From: Megachile rotundata
Lineage: Eukaryota; Arthropoda; Insecta; Hymenoptera; Megachilidae
Length of the DNA: 64,000 nucleotides
Assembly (NCBI RefSeq): GCF_050947335.1
Contig: NW_027473317.1
Location: 4,154,001 to 4,218,000, forward strand
Reading direction: 5' to 3'
Shown: positions 42,857-57,192 of the stretch, one piece after another
How positions within the stretch are numbered: position 1 is the stretch's first letter
Layout of the letters: every line of letters starts with the position of its first letter
The notes under the pieces: model-generated
Told to the model about the DNA's origin: nothing
The model's database searches: none
The model's input: only the letters and a program-made list of their open reading frames with translations
Made by a program: the position numbers and the translations under genes

Positions 42857-44584
42857 GATGGTATAGTTGTGATTGTAGGATTGTGATTGTATGATTGTGA
42901 TTGTATGATTGCGATTGTATGATTCTGATTGTATGATTGTGATTGTATGATCGTGATTGTATGATCGTGATTGTATGATCGTGATTGTGAGATAGTGATT
43001 GTATGATTGTGGTTGTATGATTGTGATTGTATGATTGTGATTGTATGATTGTGATTGTATGATTGTGTTTGCATGATTGTGATTGTATGATCGTGATTGT
43101 GAGATGGTGATTGTATGATTGTCATTGTATGATTGTGATTGTGTGATTGTGATTGTATGATTGTGATTGTATGATTGTGATTGTATGATTATGATCGTAT
43201 GATTGTGATTGTATGATTGTGATTGTATGATTGTGATTGTATGATTGTGATTGCATGATTATGATTGTATGATTGTGATTGTATGATTGTGATTGTATGA
43301 TTGTGATTGTATGATAGCGATTGTATGATTGTGATTGTATGATTGTGATCGTATGATTGTGATCGTATGATTGTGATTGTATGATTCTGATTGTATGATT
43401 GTGATTGTATGATTGTGATTGTATGATCGTGATTATATGATCGTGATTGTATGATCGTGATTGTGAGATTGTGATTGTATGATTGTGGTTGTATGATTGT
43501 GATTGTATGATTGTGATTGTATGATTGTGATTGTATGATTGTGTTTGCATGATTGTGATTGTATGATTGTGATTGCGTGATTGTGATTGTATGATTGTGA
43601 TTGTATGATTGTGATTGTATGATTGTGATTGTATGATTGCGATTGTATGATTGTGATTGTATGATTGTGATTGTATGATTGTGATCGTATGATTGCGATT
43701 CTTTGATTGTTTCTGTATGATTGTGATTGTATGATTGTGATTGTATGATTTTGATTGTATGATTGCGATTGTATGATTGTGATTGTGTGATTGTGATTGT
43801 GAGATTGTGATTGTATGATTTTGATTGTATGATCGTGATTCTATGATCGTGATTGTGAGATTTTGATTGTATGATTGTGATCGTATGATTGCGATTGTAT
43901 GATTGTGATTGTATGATTGTGATTGTATGATTGTGATTGTATGATTGTGATTGTATGATTGTGATTGTATGATTGTGATTGTATGATAGTAATTGTATGA
44001 TTGTGAGTGTATGATTGTCATTGTATGATTGTGATTGTATGACTGTGATTGTATGATTGTGATTGTATGATTGTGATTGTATGATTGTGATTATATGATT
44101 GTGATTGTATGATTGTGATCGTATGATTGTGATTCTTTGATTGCGATTGTATGATTGTGATTGTATGATTGTGATTGTATGATTGTGATTGTATGATTGT
44201 GATTATATGATTGTGATTGTATGAATGCGATTGTATGATTGTGACTGTATGATTGTGATTGTATGATTTTCATTGTATGATTGTGATTGTATGATTATGA
44301 TTGTATGATTGTGATTGTATGATTGTAATTGTGTGATTGTGATTGTATGATTCTGATCGTATGATTGTGATTGTAAGATTGTGATTGTGTGATTGCGATT
44401 GTATGATTGTGACTGTATGATTGTGATTGTATGATTGTCATTGTATGATTGTGATTGTATGATTATGATTGTATGATTGTGCTTGTATGATTGTGATTGT
44501 GTGATTGTGATTGTATGATTGTGATTGTATGATTGTGGTTGTAAGATTGTGATTGTGTGATTGCGATTGTATGATTGTGACTGT
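42857..44584 (+). repeat. Domain II HOR core, copy 5 (1,728 bp)
   Basis: The start marker is GATGGTATAG (42857). GATTTTCATTG is at 44265 (+1,408) and ATGACTGTGA at 44585 (+1,728). It is most like copy 2, with offset 7,686 bp over 35436-36335. Confidence 0.85.
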
Positions 44585-45124
44585 ATGACTGTGACTGTAT
44601 GATTGTCATTGTATGATTGTGATTGTATGATTGTGATTGTATGGTTGTGATTGTATGATTGTGATTGTATGATTGTGATTGTATGATTGTGATTGTATGA
44701 TTGTGATCGTATGATTGTGATTGTATGATCGTGATTGTATGATCGTGATTGTATGATCGTGATTGTGAGATTGTGATTGTATGATTGTGGTTGTATGATT
44801 GTGATTGTATGATTGTGATTGTATGATTGTGATCGTATGATTGCGATTCTTTGATTGCGATTGTATGATTGTGATTGTATGATTGTGATTGTATGATTAT
44901 GATCGTATGATTGTGATTGTATGATTGTGATTGTATGATTGTGATTGTATGATTGTGATTGCATGATTGTGATTGCATGATTGCGATTGTATGATTGTGA
45001 TTGTATGATTGTGATTGTATGATTGTTTCTGTATGATTGTGATTGTATGATTGCGATTGTATGATTCTGATTGTATGATTGTGATTGTATGATTGTGATT
45101 GTGTGATTGTGATTGTGTGATTGT

Positions 45125-46698
45125 GATAGTATAGTTGTGATTGTATGATTGTGATTGTATGATTGTGATTGTATGATTGCGATTGTATGATTCTGATTGT
45201 ATGATTGTGATTGTATGATCGTGATTGTATGATCGTGATTGTATGATCGTGATTGTGAGATAGTGATTGTATGATTGTGGTTGTATGATTGTGATTGTAT
45301 GATTGTGATTGTATGATTGTGATTGTATGATTGTGTTTGCATGATTGTGATTGTATGATCGTGATTGTGAGATTGTGATTGTATGATTGTGATTGTATGA
45401 TTGTGATTGTATGATTGTGATTGTATGATAGCGATTGTATGATTGTGATTGTATGATTGTGATCGTATGATTGTGATCGTATGATTGTGATTGTATGATT
45501 CTGATTGTATGATTGTGATTGTATGATTGTGATTGTATGATCGTGATTATATGATCGTGATTGTATGATCGTGATTGTGAGATTGTGATTGTATGATTGT
45601 GGTTGTATGATTGTGATTGTATGATTGTGATTGTATGATTGTGATTGTATGATTGTGTTTGCATGATTGTGATTGTATGATTGTGATTGCGTGATTGTGA
45701 TTGTATGATTGTGATTGTATGATTGTGATTGTATGATTGTGATTGTATGATTGCGATTGTATGATTGTGATTGTATGATTGTGATTGTATGATTGTGATC
45801 GTATGATTGCGATTCTTTGATTGTTTCTGTATGATTGTGATTGTATGATTGTGATTGTATGATTTTGATTGTATGATTGCGATTGTATGATTGTGATTGT
45901 GTGATTGTGATTGTGAGATTGTGATTGTATGATTTTGATTGTATGATCGTGATTCTATGATCGTGATTGTGAGATTTTGATTGTATGATTGTGATCGTAT
46001 GATTGTGATTGTATGATTGTGATTGTATGATTGTGATTGTATGATTGTGATTGTATGATTGTGATTGTATGATTGTGATTGTATGATTGTGATTGTATGA
46101 TAGTAATTGTATGATTGTGAGTGTATGATTGTCATTGTATGATTGTGATTGTATGACTGTGATTGTATGATTGTGATTGTATGATTGTGATTGTATGATT
46201 GTGATTGTATGATTGTGATTGTATGATTGTGATCGTATGATTGTGATTCTTTGATTGCGATTGTATGATTGTGATTGTATGATTGTGATTGTATGATTGT
46301 GATTGTATGATTGTGATTATATGATTGTGATTGTATGAATGCGATTGTATGATTGTGACTGTATGATTGTGATTGTATGATTTTCATTGTATGATTGTGA
46401 TTGTATGATTATGATTGTATGATTGTGATTGTATGATTGTAATTGTGTGATTGTGATTGTATGATTCTGATCGTATGATTGTGATTGTAAGATTGTGATT
46501 GTGTGATTGCGATTGTATGATTGTGACTGTATGATTGTGATTGTATGATTGTCATTGTATGATTGTGATTGTATGATTATGATTGTATGATTGTGCTTGT
46601 ATGATTGTGATTGTGTGATTGTGATTGTATGATTGTGATTGTATGATTGTGGTTGTAAGATTGTGATTGTGTGATTGCGATTGTATGATTGTGACTGT
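45125..46698 (+). repeat. Domain II HOR core, copy 6 (1,574 bp, eleven units deleted)
   Basis: GATAGTATAG at 45125 is followed by GATTTTCATTG at 46379, only 1,254 bp away instead of 1,408. The missing 154 bp are eleven units. The gap is near 45.37-45.42 kb, where the usual GTCATTG, GTGTG and ATTATGATCG units after GAGATTG are absent and the text passes straight to GATAGCG. A 540-bp variable segment (44585-45124) precedes it. Confidence 0.82.
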
Positions 46699-47952
46699 AT
46701 GACTGTGACTGTATGATTGTCATTGTATGATTGTGATTGTATGATTGTGATTGTATGGTTGTGATTGTATGATTGTGATTGTATGATTGTGATTGTATGA
46801 TTGTGATTGTATGATTGTGATTGTATGATTGTGATTGTATGATTGTGATTGTATGATAGTAATTGTATGATTGTGATTGTATGATTGTCATTGTATGATT
46901 GTGATTGTATGACTGTGATTGTATGATTGTGATTGTAGGATTGTGATTGTATGATTGTGATTGTATGATTGTGATTGTATGATTGCGATTGTATGATTCT
47001 GATTGTATGATTGTGATTGTATGATTGTGATTGAATGATCGTGATTGTATGATCGTGATTGTATGATCGTGATTGTGAGATTGTGATTGTATGATTGTGG
47101 TTGTATGATTGTGATTGTATGATTGTGATTGTATGATTGTGATCGTATGATTGCGATTCTTTGATTGCGATTGTATGATTGTGATTGTATGATTGTGATT
47201 GTATGATTGTGATTGTATGATTGTGATTGTATGATTGTGATTGTATGATTTTGATTGTATGATCGTGATTGTATGATCGTGATTGTGAGATCGTGATTGT
47301 ATGATTGTGATTGTATGATTGTGATTGTATGATTGTGATTGTATGATTGTGATTGTATGATTGTGATTGTATGATTGTGATTGTATGATAGTGATTGTAT
47401 GATTGTGATTGTATGATTGTCATTGTATGATTGTGATTGTATGATTGTGATTGTATGATTGTGATCGTATGATTGTGATCGTATGATTGTGATCGTATGA
47501 TTGTGATCGTATGATTGTGATCGTATGATTGTGATTGTATGATCGTGATTGTATGATCGTGATTGTATGATCGTGATTGTATGATCGTGATTGTGAGATT
47601 GTGATTGTATGATTGTGGTTGTATGATTGTGATTGTATGATTGTGATTGTATGATTGTGATCGTATGATTGCGATTCTTTGATTGCGATTGTATGATTGT
47701 GATTGTATGATTGTGATTGTATGATTATGATCGTATGATTGTGATTGTATGATTGTGATTGTATGATTGTGATTGTATGATTGTGATTGCATGATTGTGA
47801 TTGCATGATTGCGATTGTATGATTGTGATTGTATGATTGTGATTGTATGATTGTTTCTGTATGATTGTGATTGTATGATTGCGATTGTATGATTCTGATT
47901 GTATGATTGTGATTGTATGATTGTGATTGTGTGATTGTGATTGTGTGATTGT
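46699..47952 (+). repeat. Domain II variable segment, 1,254-bp form
   Basis: This is another long variable segment. From about 46981 on it carries the block with TTTTGATTG, GAGATCG, GATAGTG, GTCATTG, five GATCG units and four successive ATGATCGTG units. The same block, continuing into the next core, is found at about 61065-62960 (offset 14,084 bp, 1,006 units). Confidence 0.78.
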
Positions 47953-49666
47953 GATAGTATAGTTGTGATTGTATGATTGTGATTGTATGATTGTGATTGT
48001 ATGATTGCGATTGTATGATTCTGATTGTATGATTGTGATTGTATGATCGTGATTGTATGATCGTGATTGTATGATCGTGATTGTGAGATAGTGATTGTAT
48101 GATTGTGGTTGTATGATTGTGATTGTATGATTGTGATTGTATGATTGTGATTGTATGATTGTGTTTGCATGATTGTGATTGTATGATCGTGATTGTGAGA
48201 TTGTGATTGTATGATTGTCATTGTATGATTGTGATTGTGTGATTGTGATTGTATGATTGTGATTGTATGATTGTGATTGTATGATTATGATCGTATGATT
48301 GTGATTGTATGATTGTGATTGTATGATTGTGATTGTATGATTGTGATTGCATGATTGTGATTGTATGATTGTGATTGTATGATTGTGATTGTATGATTGT
48401 GATTGTATGATTGCGATTGTATGATTGTGATCGTATGATTGTGATCGTATGATTGTGATTGTATGATTCTGATTGTATGATTGTGATTGTATGATTGTGA
48501 TTGTATGATCGTGATTATATGATCGTGATTGTATGATCGTGATTGTGAGATTGTGATTGTATGATTGTGGTTGTATGATTGTGATTGTACGATTGTGATT
48601 GTATGATTGTGATTGTATGATTGCGTTTGCATGATTGTGATTGTATGATTGTGATTGCGTGATTGTGATTGCGTGATTGTGATTGTATGATTGTGATTGT
48701 ATGATTGTGATTGTATGATTGTGATTGTATGATTGCGATTGTATGATTGTGATTGTATGATTGTGATTGTATGATTGTGATCGTATGATTGCGATTCTTT
48801 GATTGTTTCTGTATGATTGTGATTGTATGATTGTGATTGTATGATTTTGATTGTATGATTGCGATTGTATGATTGTGATTGTGTGATTGTGATTGTGAGA
48901 TTGTGATTGTATGATTTTGATTGTATGATCGTGATTCTATGATCGTGATTGTGAGATTTTGATTGTATGATTGTGATCGTATGATTGTGATTGTATGATT
49001 GTGATTGTATGATTGTGATTGTATGATTGTGATTGTATGATTGTGATTGTATGATAGTAATTGTATGATTGTGAGTGTATGATTGTCATTGTATGATTGT
49101 GATTGTATGACTGTGATTGTATGATTGTGATTGTATGATTGTGATTGTATGATTGTGATTGTATGATTGTGATTGTATGATTGTGATTGTATGATTGTGA
49201 TCGTATGATTGTGATTCTTTGATTGCGATTGTATGATTGTGATTGTATGATTGTGATTGTATGATTGTGATTGTATGATTGTGATTATATGATTGTGATT
49301 GTATGAATGCGATTGTATGATTGTGACTGTATGATTGTGATTGTATGATTTTCATTGTATGATTGTGATTGTATGATTATGATTGTATGATTGTGATTGT
49401 ATGATTGTGATTGTGTGATTGTGATTGTATGATTCTGATCGTATGATTGTGATTGTTAGATTGTGATTGTGTGATTGCGATTGTATGATTGTGACTGTAT
49501 GATTGTGATTGTATGATTGTCATTGTATGATTGTGATTGTATGATTATGATTGTATGATTGTGCTTGTATGATTGTGATTGTGTGATTGTGATTGTATGA
49601 TTGTGATTGTATGATTGTGGTTGTAAGATTGTGATTGTGTGATTGCGATTGTATGATTGTGACTGT
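47953..49666 (+). repeat. Domain II HOR core, copy 7 (1,714 bp, one unit shorter)
   Basis: GATAGTATAG at 47953, GATTTTCATTG at 49347 (+1,394, one unit short), ATGACTGTGA at 49667. It is the last core in domain II proper. Its first ~0.9 kb has a copy at 62037-62960 in domain III. Confidence 0.83.
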
Positions 49667-51550
49667 ATGACTGTGACTGTATGATTGTCATTGTATGATT
49701 GTGATTGTATGATTGTGATTGTATGGTTGTGATTGTATGATTGTGATTGTATGATTGTGATTGTATGATTGTGATTGTATGATTGTGATTGTATGATTGT
49801 GATTGTATGATTGTGATTGTATGATAGTAATTGTATGATTGTGATTGTATGATTGTCATTGTATGATTGTGATTGTATGACTGTGATTGTATGATTGTGA
49901 TTGTAGGATTGTGATTGTATGATTGTGATTGTATGATTGTGATTGTATGATTGTGATTGTATGATTGTGATTGTATGATTGTGATTGTATGATTGTGATT
50001 GTATGATTGTGATTGTATGATTGCGATTGTATGATTGTGATTGTATGATTGTGATTGTATGATTGTGATCGTATGATTGTGGTCGTATGATTGTGATTGT
50101 ATAATGGTGATTGTATGATTGCGATTGTATGATTGTGATTGTATGATTGTGATCGTATGATTGTGATCGTATGATTGTGATCGTATAATTGCGATTGTAT
50201 GATTGTGACTGTATGATTGTGATTGTATGATTGTCATTGTATGATTGTGATTGTATGATTGTGATTGTATGATTGTGACTGTATGGTTGTGATTGTTTGA
50301 TTGTGATTGTATGATTGTGATTGTGTGATGGTGATTGTATGATTCTGATAGTATGATTGTGATTGTAGGATTGTGATTGTGTGATTGCGATTGTATGATT
50401 GTGACTGTATGATTGTAATTGTATGATTGTCATTGTATGATTGTGATTGTATGATTATGATTGTATGATTGTAATTCTTTGATTGTGATTGTATGATTAT
50501 GATTGTATGATTGTGATTGTATGATTGTGATTGTGTGATTATGATTGTATGATTGTGATCGTATGATTGTGGTCGTATGATTGTGATTGTATAATGGTGA
50601 TTGTATGATTGTGATTGTGTGATTGCGATTGTATGATTGTGACTGTATGATTGTGATTGTATGATTGTCATTGTATGATTGTGATTGTATGATTATGATT
50701 GTATGATTGTCATTGTATGATTGTGATTGTGTGATTGTGATTGTATGATTGTGATTGTATGATTGTGATTGTATGATTATGATCGTATGATTGTGATTGT
50801 ATGATTGTGATTGTATGATTGTGATTGTATGATTGTGATTGCATGATTGTGATTGCATGATTGCGATTGTATGATTGTGATTTTATGATTGTGATTGTAT
50901 GATTGTTTCTGTATGATTGTGATTGTATGATTGCGATTGTATGATTCTGATTGTATGATTGTGATTGTATGATTGTGATTGTGTGATTGTGATTGTGTGA
51001 TTGTGACTGTATGACTGTGACTGTATGATTGTCATTGTATGATTGTGATTGTATGATTGTGATTGTATGGTTGTGATTGTATGATTGTGATTGTATGATT
51101 GTGATTGTATGATTGTGATTGTATGATTGTGATTGTATGATTGTGATTGTATGATTGTGATTGTATGATAGTAATTGTATGATTGTGATTGTATGATTGT
51201 CATTGTATGATTGTGATTGTATGACTGTGATTGTATGATTGTGATTGTAGGATTGTGATTGTATGATTGTGATTGTATGATTGTGATTGTATGATTGTGA
51301 TTGTATGATTGTAATTGTATGATTGTGATTGTATGATTGTGATTGTATGATTGTGATTGTATGATTGTGATTGTATGATTGCGATTGTATGATTGTGATT
51401 GTATGATTGTGATTGTATGATTGTGATCGTATGATTGTGATCGTATGATTGTGATCGTATAATTGCGATTGTATGATTGTGACTGTATGATTGTGATTGT
51501 ATGATTGTCATTGTATGATTGTGATTGTATGATTGTGATTGTATGATTGT

Positions 51551-52278
51551 GACTGTATGGTTGTGATTGTTTGATTGTGATTGTATGATTGTGATTGTGT
51601 GATTGTGATTGTATGATTCTGATAGTATGATTGTGATTGTAGGATTGTGATTGTGTGATTGCGATTGTATGATTGTGACTGTATGATTGTAATTGTATGA
51701 TTGTCATTGTATGATTATGATTGTATGATTATGATTGTATGATTGTGATTCTTTGATTGTGATTGTATGATTATGATTGTATGATTGTGATTGTATGATT
51801 GTGATTGTGTGATTATGATTGTATGATTGTGATCGTATGATTGTGGTCGTATGATTGTGATTGTATGCTGGTGATTGTATGATTGTGATTGTGTGATTGC
51901 GATTGTATGATTGTGACTGTATGATTGTGATTGTATGATTGTCATTGTATGATTGTGATTGTATGATTATGATTGTATGATTGTCATTGTATGATTGTGA
52001 TTGTGTGATTGTGATTGTATGATTGTGATTGTATGATTGTGATTGTATGATTATGATCGTATGATTGTGATTGTATGATTGTGATTGTATGTGTGTGATT
52101 GTATGATTGTGATTGCATGATTGTGATTGCATGATTGCGATTGTATGATTGTGATTTTATGATTGTGATTGTATGATTGTTTCTGTATGATTGTGATTGT
52201 ATGATTGCGATTGTATGATTCTGATTGTATGATTGTGATTGTATGATTGTGATTGTGTGATTGTGATTGTGTGATTGT
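51551..52278 (+). repeat. Domain III core, divergent copy (728 bp)
   Basis: From GACTGTATGG (51551) to GATAGTATAA (52279) is 728 bp, two units less than the 756-bp standard. The GATTCCG unit expected about 302 bp in is absent; a GGTCG unit and a unique TATGCTGG unit (near 51867) are found there. It may represent an older form of the core. Confidence 0.65.
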
Positions 52279-53804
52279 GATAGTATAATTGTGATTGTAT
52301 GATTGTGATTGTATGATTGTGATTGTATGATTGCGATTGTATGATTCTGATTGTATGATTGTGATTGTATGATCGTGATTGTATGATCGTGATTGTATGA
52401 TCGTGATTGTATGATCGTGATTGTGAGATAGTGATTGTATGATTGTGGTTGTATGATTGTGATTGTATGATTGTGATTGTATGATTGTGATTGTATGATT
52501 GCGATTGTATGATTGTGATTGTATGATAGTAATTGTATGATTGTGATTGTATGATTGTCATTGTATGATTGTGATTGTATGACTGTGATTGTATGATTGT
52601 GATTGTATGATTGTGATTGTATGATTGTGATTGTATGATTGCGATTGTATGATTCTGATTGTATGATTGTGATTGTATGATCGTGATTGTATGATCGTGA
52701 TTGTGAGATAGTGATTGTATGATTGTGGTTGTATGATTGTGATTGTATGATTGTGATTGTATGATTGTGATTGTATGATTGCGATTGTATGATTGTGATT
52801 GTATGATAGTAATTGTATGATTGTGATTGTATGATTGTCATTGTATGATTGTGATTGTATGACTGTGATTGTATGATTGTGATTGTATGATTGTGATTGT
52901 ATGATTGTGATTGTATGATTATGATCGTATGATTGTGATCGTATGATTGTGATTGTATGATTGTGATTGTATGATTGTGATTGCATGATTGTGATTGCAT
53001 GATTGTGATTGCATGATTGTGATTGTATGATTGTGATTGTATGATTGTTTCTGTATGATTGTGATTGTATGATTGCGATTGTATGATTGCGATTGTATGA
53101 TTGTGATTGTATGATCGTGATTATATGATCGTGATTGTATGATCGTGATTGTGAGATTGTCATTGTATGATTGTGATTGTATGATTATGATTGTATGATT
53201 GTCATTGTATGATTGTGATTGTGTGATTGTGATTGTATGATTGTGATTGTATGATTGTGATTGTATGATTATGATCGTATGATTGTGATTGTATGATTGT
53301 GATCGTATGATTGTGATCGTATGATTGTGATCGTATGATTGTGGTCGTATGATTGTGATTGTATAATGGTGATTGTATGATTGCGATTGTATGATTGTGA
53401 TTGTATGATTGTGATCGTATGATTGTGATCGTATGATTGTGATCATATAATTGCGATTGTATGATTGTGACTGTATGATTGTGATTGTATGATTGTCATT
53501 GTATGATTGTGATTGTATGATTGTGATTGTATGATTGTGATTGTATGATTGCGATTGTATGATTGTGATTGTATGATTGTGATTGTATGATTGTGATCGT
53601 ATGATTGTGGTCGTATGATTGTGATTGTATAATGGTGATTGTATGATTGCGATTGTATGATTGTGATTGTATGATTGTGATCGTATGATTGTGATCGTAT
53701 GATTGTGATCGTATAATTGCGATTGTATGATTGTGACTGTATGATTGTGATTGTATGATTGTCATTGTATGATTGTGATTGTATGATTGTGATTGTATGA
53801 TTGT

Positions 53805-54560
53805 GACTGTATGGTTGTGATTGTTTGATTGTGATTGTATGATTGTGATTGTGTGATTGTGATTGTATGATTCTGATAGTATGATTGTGATTGTAAGATT
53901 GTGATTGTGTGATTGCGATTGTATGATTGTGACTGTATGATTGTGATTGTATGATTGTCATTGTATGATTGTGATTGTATGATTATGGTTGTATGATTGT
54001 GATTCTTTGATTGTGATTGTATGATTATGATTGTATGATTGTGATTGTATGATTGTGATTGTGTGATTGTGATTGTATGATTCTGATCGTATGATTGTGA
54101 TTCTTTGATTCCGATTGTATGATTGAGATTGTATGATTGTTATTGTATGATTGTGATCGTATGATTGTGATTGTGTGATTGCGATTGTATGACTGTGACT
54201 GTATGATTGTGATTGTATGATTGTCATTGTATGATTGTGATTGTATGATTATGATTGTATGATTGTCATTGTATGATTGTGATTGTTTGATTGTGATTGT
54301 ATGATTGTGATTGTATGATTGTGATTGTATGATTATGATCGTATGATTGTGATTGTATGATTGTGATTGTATGATTGTGATTGTATGATTGTGATTGCAT
54401 GATTGTGATTGCATGATTGCGATTGTATGATTGTGATTGTATGATTGTGATTGTATGATTGTTTCTGTATGATTGTGATTGTATGATTGCGATTGTATGA
54501 TTCTGATTGTATGATTGTGATTGTATGATTGTGATTGTGTGATTGTGATTGTGTGATTGT
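53805..54560 (+). repeat. Domain III HOR core, copy A (756 bp, 54 units)
   Basis: GACTGTATGG at 53805, GATTCCG at 54107 (+302), GATAGTATAA at 54561 (+756). The surrounding stretch from 53443 matches 56075 onward at an offset of 2,632 bp. Between 53958 and 54227 I see no difference from the partner copy. Confidence 0.85.
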
Positions 54561-54657
54561 GATAGTATAATTGTGATTGTATGATTGTGATTGTATGATT
54601 GCGATTGTATGATTCTGATTGTATGATAGTAATTGTATGATTGTGATTGTATGATTG

Positions 54658-55200
54658 TCATTGTATGATTGCGATTGTATGATTGTGATTGTATGATTGT
54701 GATTGTATGATTGTGATCGTATGATTGTGATCGTATGATTGTGATCGTATGATTGTGATTGTATAATTGTGATTGTATGATTGTGATTGTATGATTGTGA
54801 TTGTATGATTGCGATTGTATGATTCTGATTGTATGATTGTGATTGTATGATCGTGATTGTATGATCGTGATTGTATGATCGTGATTGTATGATCGTGATT
54901 GTGAGATTGTGATTGTATGATTGTGGTTGTATGATTGTGATTGTATGATTGTGATTGTACGATTGTGATCGTATGATTGCGATTCTTTGATTGCGATTGT
55001 ATGATTGTGATTGTATGATTGTGATTGTATGATTGTGATTGTATGATTGTGATTGTATGATTGTGATTGTATGATTGTGATTGTATGATTTTGATTGTAT
55101 GATCGTGATTGTATGATCGTGATTGTGAGATCGTGATTGTATGATTGTGATTGTATGATTGTGATTGTATGATTGTGATTGTATGATTGTGATTGTATGA
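54658..55200 (+). repeat. Recurrent 'GTCATTG-GATCG-ATGATCG' block, copy at 54.7 kb
   Basis: After GTCATTG and TGCG units come GATCG units, an ATAATTG unit, TGCG/TTCTG, three or four ATGATCGTG units, GAGATTG, GGTTG, GATTCTTTG and a TTTTGATTG/GAGATCG series. The same block is recognisable at about 30.89-31.4, 41.80-42.3, 57.30-57.85 and 60.94-61.45 kb (a variant is at 46.95-47.35 kb). It behaves as a module that recurs in domains II and III independently of the cores. Confidence 0.68.
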
Positions 55201-56436
55201 TTGTGATCGTATGATTGTGATCGTATGATTGTGATCGTATGATTGTGATCGTATGATTGTGATCGTATGATTGTGATTGTATGATTGTGATTGTGTGATT
55301 GTGATTGTGAGATTGTGATTGTATGATTTTGATTGTATGATCGTGATTCTATGATCGTGATTGTGAGATTTTGATTGTGTGATTGTGATTGTATGATTGT
55401 GATTGTATGATTGTGATTGTATGATTGTGATTGTATGATTGTGATTGTATGATTGTGATTGTATGATTGTGATTGCATGATTGTGATTGCATGATTGTGA
55501 TTGCATGATTGTGATTGTATGATTGTGATTGTATGATTGTTTCTGTATGATTGTGATTGTATGATTGCGATTGTATGATTGCGATTGTATGATTGTGATT
55601 GTATGATCGTGATTATATGATCGTGATTGTATGATCGTGATTGTGAGATTGTCATTGTATGATTGTGATTGTATGATTATGATTGTATGATTGTGATTGT
55701 ATGATTGTGATCGTATGATTGTGATCGTATGATTGTGATCGTATGATTGTGGTCGTATGATTGTGATTGTATAATGGTGATTGTATGATTGCGATTGTAT
55801 GATTGTGATTGTATGATTGTGATCGTATGATTGTGATCGTATGATTGTGATCATATAATTGCGATTGTATGATTGTGACTGTATGATTGTGATTGTATGA
55901 TTGTCATTGTATGATTGTGATTGTATGATTGTGATCGTATGATTGTGATCGTATGATTGTGATCGTATGATTGTGGTCGTATGATTGTGATTGTATAATG
56001 GTGATTGTATGATTGCGATTGTATGATTGTGATTGTATGATTGTGATCGTATGATTGTGATCGTATGATTGTGATCATATAATTGCGATTGTATGATTGT
56101 GACTGTATGATTGTGATTGTATGATTGTCATTGTATGATTGTGATTGTATGATTGTGATTGTATGATTGTGATTGTATGATTGCGATTGTATGATTGTGA
56201 TTTTATGATTGTGATTGTATGATTGTGATCGTATGATTGTGGTCGTATGATTGTGATTGTATAATGGTGATTGTATGATTGCGATTGTATGATTGTGATT
56301 GTATGATTGTGATCGTATGATTGTGATCGTATGATTGTGATCGTATAATTGCGATTGTATGATTGTGACTGTATGATTGTGATTGTATGATTGTCATTGT
56401 ATGATTGTGATTGTATGATTGTGATTGTATGATTGT

Positions 56437-57192
56437 GACTGTATGGTTGTGATTGTTTGATTGTGATTGTATGATTGTGATTGTGTGATTGTGATTGTAT
56501 GATTCTGATAGTATGATTGTGATTGTAAGATTGTGATTGTGTGATTGCGATTGTATGATTGTGACTGTATGATTGTGATTGTATGATTGTCATTGTATGA
56601 TTGTGATTGTATGATTATGGTTGTATGATTGTGATTCTTTGATTGTGATTGTATGATTATGATTGTATGATTGTGATTGTATGATTGTGATTGTGTGATT
56701 GTGATTGTATGATTCTGATCGTATGATTGTGATTCTTTGATTCCGATTGTATGATTGAGATTGTATGATTGTTATTGTATGATTGTGATCGTATGATTGT
56801 GATTGTGTGATTGCGATTGTATGACTGTGACTGTATGATTGTGATTGTATGATTGTCATTGTATGATTGTGATTGTATGATTATGATTGTATGATTGTCA
56901 TTGTATGATTGTGATTGTGTGATTGTGATTGTATGATTGTGATTGTATGATTGTGATTGTATGATTATGATCGTATGATTGTGATTGTATGATTGTGATT
57001 GTATGATTGTGATTGTATGATTGTGATTGCATGATTGTGATTGCATGATTGCGATTGTATGATTGTGATTGTATGATTGTGATTGTATGATTGTTTCTGT
57101 ATGATTGTGATTGTATGATTGCGATTGTATGATTCTGATTGTATGATTGTGATTGTATGATTGTGATTGTGTGATTGTGATTGTGTGATTGT
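56437..57192 (+). repeat. Domain III HOR core, copy B (756 bp, 54 units)
   Basis: GACTGTATGG at 56437, GATTCCG at 56739 (+302), GATAGTATAA at 57193 (+756). Just after it there are three consensus units before the TGCG unit, where copy A has two; downstream homology therefore continues at offset 2,646 (54658 pairs with 57304) instead of 2,632. Confidence 0.85.

Larger units (their letters stand above)
30411..50040 (+). repeat. Array domain II (regular ~2.2-kb higher-order repeat)
   Basis: This domain is built of a conserved core of about 1,728 bp alternating with a variable segment. Core markers are GATAGTATAG at the start, then GTGTTTGCATG, GATTATATG, GATTCTATG and GAGTGTATG units, then GATTTTCATTG 1,408 bp in, then ATGACTGTGA 320 bp later. 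GATTTTCATTG occurs at 34381, 36579, 38847, 41045, 44265, 46379 and 49347. ATGACTGTGA follows each by exactly 320 bp. No 13-bp unit was seen here, and all checked marker distances are exact multiples of 14. The first 2.5 kb (30.4-32.97) is transitional and holds a block reused at 41.8-42.7 kb. Confidence 0.82.

Noticed and set aside
355..43125. Operon-like series of overlapping antisense genes (4-bp ATGA overlaps)
   Set aside because: The overlaps are produced by the recurring GTCATTG variant, not by gene organisation.
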